Shown here: in pieces, positions 56,326 through 60,000 of the stretch
Layout: each line of letters starts with the position of its first letter
Position numbering within the stretch: position 1 is the stretch's first letter
DNA from: Apostichopus japonicus
Taxonomy: Eukaryota; Echinodermata; Holothuroidea; Aspidochirotida; Stichopodidae
Assembly (NCBI RefSeq): GCF_037975245.1
Contig: NC_092562.1
Location: forward strand, 28,473,554 to 28,533,553
Length of the DNA stretch: 60,000 nucleotides
Direction: 5' to 3'
The notes under the pieces: model-generated
What the model was told of the DNA's origin: nothing
The model's database searches: none
The model's input: only the letters and a program-made list of their open reading frames with translations
Program-made: the position numbers and the translations under genes

Positions 56326-58040
56326 ACAGTACAGTCACTGCAGGGCCCAGGCCAACTACATCAGCAGCATATAATGAGTATGGGACTTTCAACGTAAGAA
56401 TTCGGATAGTAATGCGCAGAATCCATATAAAAAAGACCACACCAGGTAAAGATAACAAATTTACAACGATGGTTGTGCGTAGAGTCGGTATTCATATTGT
56501 AGAAGATGCAACTAACTAGTAACAATTGACAGGTATGAATATTGAGCAGAATCAGTTTCTGCCCAAAATAAATGTTTAGAGCATTTGACAAGCCAGGTGC
56601 TGAAAAGGAACTATTCTTAAGTTTTCAAGTATCAGTCGTAGCAAAGTGTTGGTATCACAACATGACTGGGGAATTTATCTGTTTGTCCCTTCATTGATCT
56701 TTTGTCCGGTTAGCTCTCTTGGTATGTGCTATGATTCATCTATGGTGATGATCTTCATTTATATATGTTTGTACACACAAAGTACAGGCAACAGGTGCAA
56801 GGGCTAAGATTGTACAGCAAGAATGTTTACAGTTTCGGACTACGGGGAGCTGGTCAGGTACAGATGTTAAACAGTACTAGCAGTGGCAATATTCTAGAGT
56901 TCTTAGTTTATGACTGATTTCAATACCATTAACCTATTGGTCATGAATGAAATACCAGGTATACCTGGTATATAAATATATGTAGACCCACCCTACTTAA
57001 AAAATGTGCATGTTTTCTAACTTCTGTCGATACTGTGCAATATCAATCAATGTGCAGTTAAATTATCAATCATCTGTTTTTTTTTTGCATTTTTTAGGCC
57101 TTGGAAATTTATCAGGTTGGAGCTAGCCTACAGTAGAGAGATCTATGTTATCACAACTTTTGGTCCTCTAGAGGAATTTTTTGGATTAATTTTGTTTTCA
57201 AACAAATTCGATCATCTGTAGGATTGGAAGAAAGTTTGGTTCTTTAGAGGATTTTTTTTTTTTGGGGGGGGGGGAAGAAAAAAAGAAAGATGTTCATTCC
57301 AAAATGTGTTTAAGTTATGTTTTGCATCTAGGCCTAGTTGTGAGTGTGTGTGCTTGGGGTTTGTTTCTCAAAGAAAATTTTTTATATCTGATGGACGCGA
57401 GCAAATTGCTGGCTAAAACATTGCACCCGGACGGAGGATCCTGCATTTATAACAATGCTGAAGACTTGCCATTTATATATCTTGAGCCAAACTTCCTTTC
57501 TTCAGTCAAAACTACCACTGATCTGATATACATGTTCATCTGAGAGCTTTTTCTGTTTCCGTGTGTTAATTCCGTCAAAGACTGTCCTTCCACAGAATGC
57601 AGTTGGTATAGAGTTTATTAAGCTCTCATCAAAGTAACAACAAGGTCATATAAAGTGAATAACTATTTTTAACTTCTGGGCGGTTCCATAAACTAGTAAA
57701 CCTTTTTACCAAAACTTAAAAAACGTTGAATCATTACATGTAGGGTACCAAATGAAAGCTAAAACTATGAAGTTTCATAACATTTAGCTAATTTTCACAG
57801 AACACATTGTTTTCAGGAAGATTAAGGTGTGTATTAGTCAACCGAAAAAAATCTCAAATTTGCTTCACAAAATTTACCCAAAAACAAAATGCCTATTTTT
57901 GCCTGTGTATCTTCAGAGGAATAAATATTCTTAGATTTGCTGAAGTGATATATATATAGATTCAGTTGACAAACAGATAAAGTTGCAGGGATTTTCAGTT
58001 TTCTGAGAATAACTTTTTTTACAAATGTAAATTGTCATGT

Positions 58041-58245
58041 GTACGTCCGTCACAGAAAAATCACATTTTTTTAAAATTTCATACAGAAGAAAGTACCCAG
58101 ATTTCAAGACATCTGCAATTCAATGCACATTTTGAACACTCAATAACTACATAATGTGCCTTTAATCCCTAGGATTTTAATTTTTCAGAAAATGCTGTGA
58201 CAGACGTACGTATTTTCGTACGTCCGTCACACGTACGTCCGTCAC
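58041..58245. repeat. GTACGTCCGTCAC motif cluster with hairpin
   Basis: Exact copies at 58041-58053, 58218-58230 and 58233-58245, with a near-inverted copy GTGACAGACGTAC at 58197-58209 that can pair with 58218-58230. Confidence 0.9.
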
Positions 58246-60000
58246 ATTATTTTTGTTTAGATAAACAATGTATTATAACATGTTTACCTCTGAATTTAAT
58301 AATCAAACCCATTTAGTCATTAACACAGATATTAGGTAGTTTTGTGGTTGCTTCATTAGCATAAATATAGTTGTATGCAAACATTGCAAGATTCAGTATC
58401 AACTAGCATATATTTGTGTTATTGGTTAGCACTTGGCAAGATATCAAAGAAATGGCATGGTATTGAACCACATGTATAGTATGCTATTGTCTACATTGAT
58501 ATTACACTTTCATCTGTGAACACTCGGGGGACCAAGGTGACCCGAGATCAAGGCAAAGGAACTACATAACACCATGCCTGTTCCACGCACTATTAGGCAA
58601 ATTAACCATGGACATATATGGAACTATTAGCTACAAACTATTTGTTTGTGTACAACATTGTTTCTTGTAGTTCTGCCATTTATTCTTCCCTCTGACCATG
58701 AGGTTTCCTTTCGATATCCAACATATATTACACTGTGTTCAACTAGTTTTGAGTAAATAATAAATCAGTTTTGAAAGGAAGATTGTCTGAGAGTCATCAA
58801 GAACTGTTACTGCAATTGTTAGTATTTTGTTACTGCTGTAGTATGCATGTTATTGTTTTGATGTAATTTGAGCTACATAAATTTGCTTTAGGTTCATTAC
58901 CTTTTGTGTTGGGTTTCAGGTATCATTATGTGGAAGAAAAGTTAATTTTGAACCACATGTGCTCATAGTTTTATGTTGGTGGACAGAGTTACCAGATGGT
59001 TCTTCCTTAACTTCACAGTGTTTATGTGTATTACCTTTATACATGTTTCATAGTTGCCAAACTAACCAAGGGTGGGCCGTTGTATCTCTGTATCTTGACA
59101 TGAGATATTTAAGAACTATTGCCAGTAAATGCTCTCATAGATATTCAGCAATACTGCTATAGAATAGCTATTTGTAGTGTGCACACCCTGGTTATAACAC
59201 TGACTTCACTTGTTATAACAGTGTTATAACACTGACTTCTTTCTCCCACTTTCACCTCAATCTTGAATCTATATACATTGCATGCAGAAGTTAGTGACAC
59301 TCATCTTTATTAGAAATTTGCCATACACTTTGTGCATTCGCACTTTTGTGAGAGTCACCATACAAATATAGTAACTTCCTCTTGATTGACTCAGAGTGGG
59401 AAATCAGAGCTGGAGCATGAGTTCAAGTGTGAACACTATAAGAGATTTTGGAAACATATTTGCAGTTAAATTGTCAACACAGGACTAAGAACAGGGGATC
59501 CAATGTGAACACATGTGCCTAAGAGCTTCTGAAGCAATACAACACAATGTATCACACATCTGAAATTCTGAATTTGTTGTTTGCTTAAATTTGCTGACTT
59601 TTTGCTGTTATATCATCCATACAGAAGCTTGCAGTACATGTATTCTAATAAAAAAAATATCAAGTAAATAAACAGGGTGTGAAGAAAAGTGAAAGAAAAA
59701 AAGTTTGGTGCTCATACCATCTCAATGTTAATAAAGACCCATCATTCTGACCCACTTGAGAACTTCAACACCCTAGGGGTCTAACGTCTGTATTGTTTGA
59801 AATGATGCACACAAAATTTTAAATGAGCTTACCATTGATGATTTGCATACAACTTAAAGTGAAATATAGATTTCCAATGGAATAGAAATTTTGTGAGAGG
59901 GTAAACCTTCTTTTCACTATTACTTTTACCTAAGTTGTTCCATTAGCCACAAGTAAATGCTGCATTATTGTGTACATCTGTCAACAATGGAAACTCTGGG

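Larger units (their letters stand above)
55278..60000. other. Upstream of first exon seen; no exon found
   Basis: Apart from the satellite at 55.9-56.3 kb and the GTACGTCCGTCAC cluster at 58.0-58.25 kb, no exon of the receptor or of another gene could be supported. It is probably a long 5' intron. A 93-codon plus frame at 57262-57543 has no motif. Confidence 0.5.

Noticed and set aside
57262-57543. 93-codon plus-strand frame with a hydrophobic stretch
   Set aside because: It begins in a poly-G/A run, has no motif, no splice or promoter context and no second exon.

Overview
The window is animal (metazoan) nuclear DNA: AT-rich, with short exons flanked by GT/AG splice sites, large introns, many tandem repeats and decayed transposable elements. 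The repeat types (Penelope-like element, APE-type LINEs, hAT elements) and the receptor family suggest a marine deuterostome invertebrate, most likely an echinoderm such as a sea cucumber. This placement is inference.

One large gene on the minus strand fills most of the window. I assembled 33 exons from 55277 down to a stop codon at 7388. Every intron phase matches at every junction, and together they give one open frame of 1657 residues. The 5' end (signal peptide and probably Ig domains) lies beyond 60000. Domain order: four EGF-like modules (55.3-45.5 kb), an Ig-like domain (44.5-44.3 kb), five FN3 domains (43.9-33.4 kb), a membrane-proximal FN3-like domain (32.8-30.2 kb), a stalk, one transmembrane helix (28.7 kb), a tyrosine-rich juxtamembrane segment (26.8-26.3 kb) and two tandem protein tyrosine phosphatase domains (D1 23.4-17.4 kb, D2 17.0-7.4 kb). 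The EGF-Ig-FN3 order and the EGF cysteine patterns resemble the ectodomain of the angiopoietin receptor kinases Tie1/Tie2, but the cytoplasmic part is a receptor phosphatase. The catalytic loops are altered: D1 has CX5A instead of CX5R, while D2 keeps CX5R but has lost the WPD proline. The protein is probably a pseudophosphatase or an atypical one.

The most unusual structural signal is that at least seven of the 33 exons have tandem copies of their own exon/intron boundary next to them. Copies of 3' exon ends with the 5' splice site lie downstream of exons 6, 10, 12, 14, 18 and 29. Copies of the 3' splice site with the 5' half of the exon lie upstream of exon 25. Periods run from 62 to about 260 bp, with up to 20 extra copies.

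The introns and flanks hold mobile DNA: a Penelope-like element fragment at 0.2-2.5 kb split by a foldback insertion, with a second 3' fragment at 16.0-16.2 kb; an intron-containing hAT-like transposase pseudogene on the plus strand (11.1-13.5 kb); nonautonomous elements at 14.9-15.8, 24.9-25.9, 29.4-29.8 and 54.0-54.6 kb; and a plus-strand LINE (47.2-52.5 kb) interrupted by a minus-strand APE-type LINE (49.1-52.15 kb). No tRNA, rRNA or second host gene could be supported.
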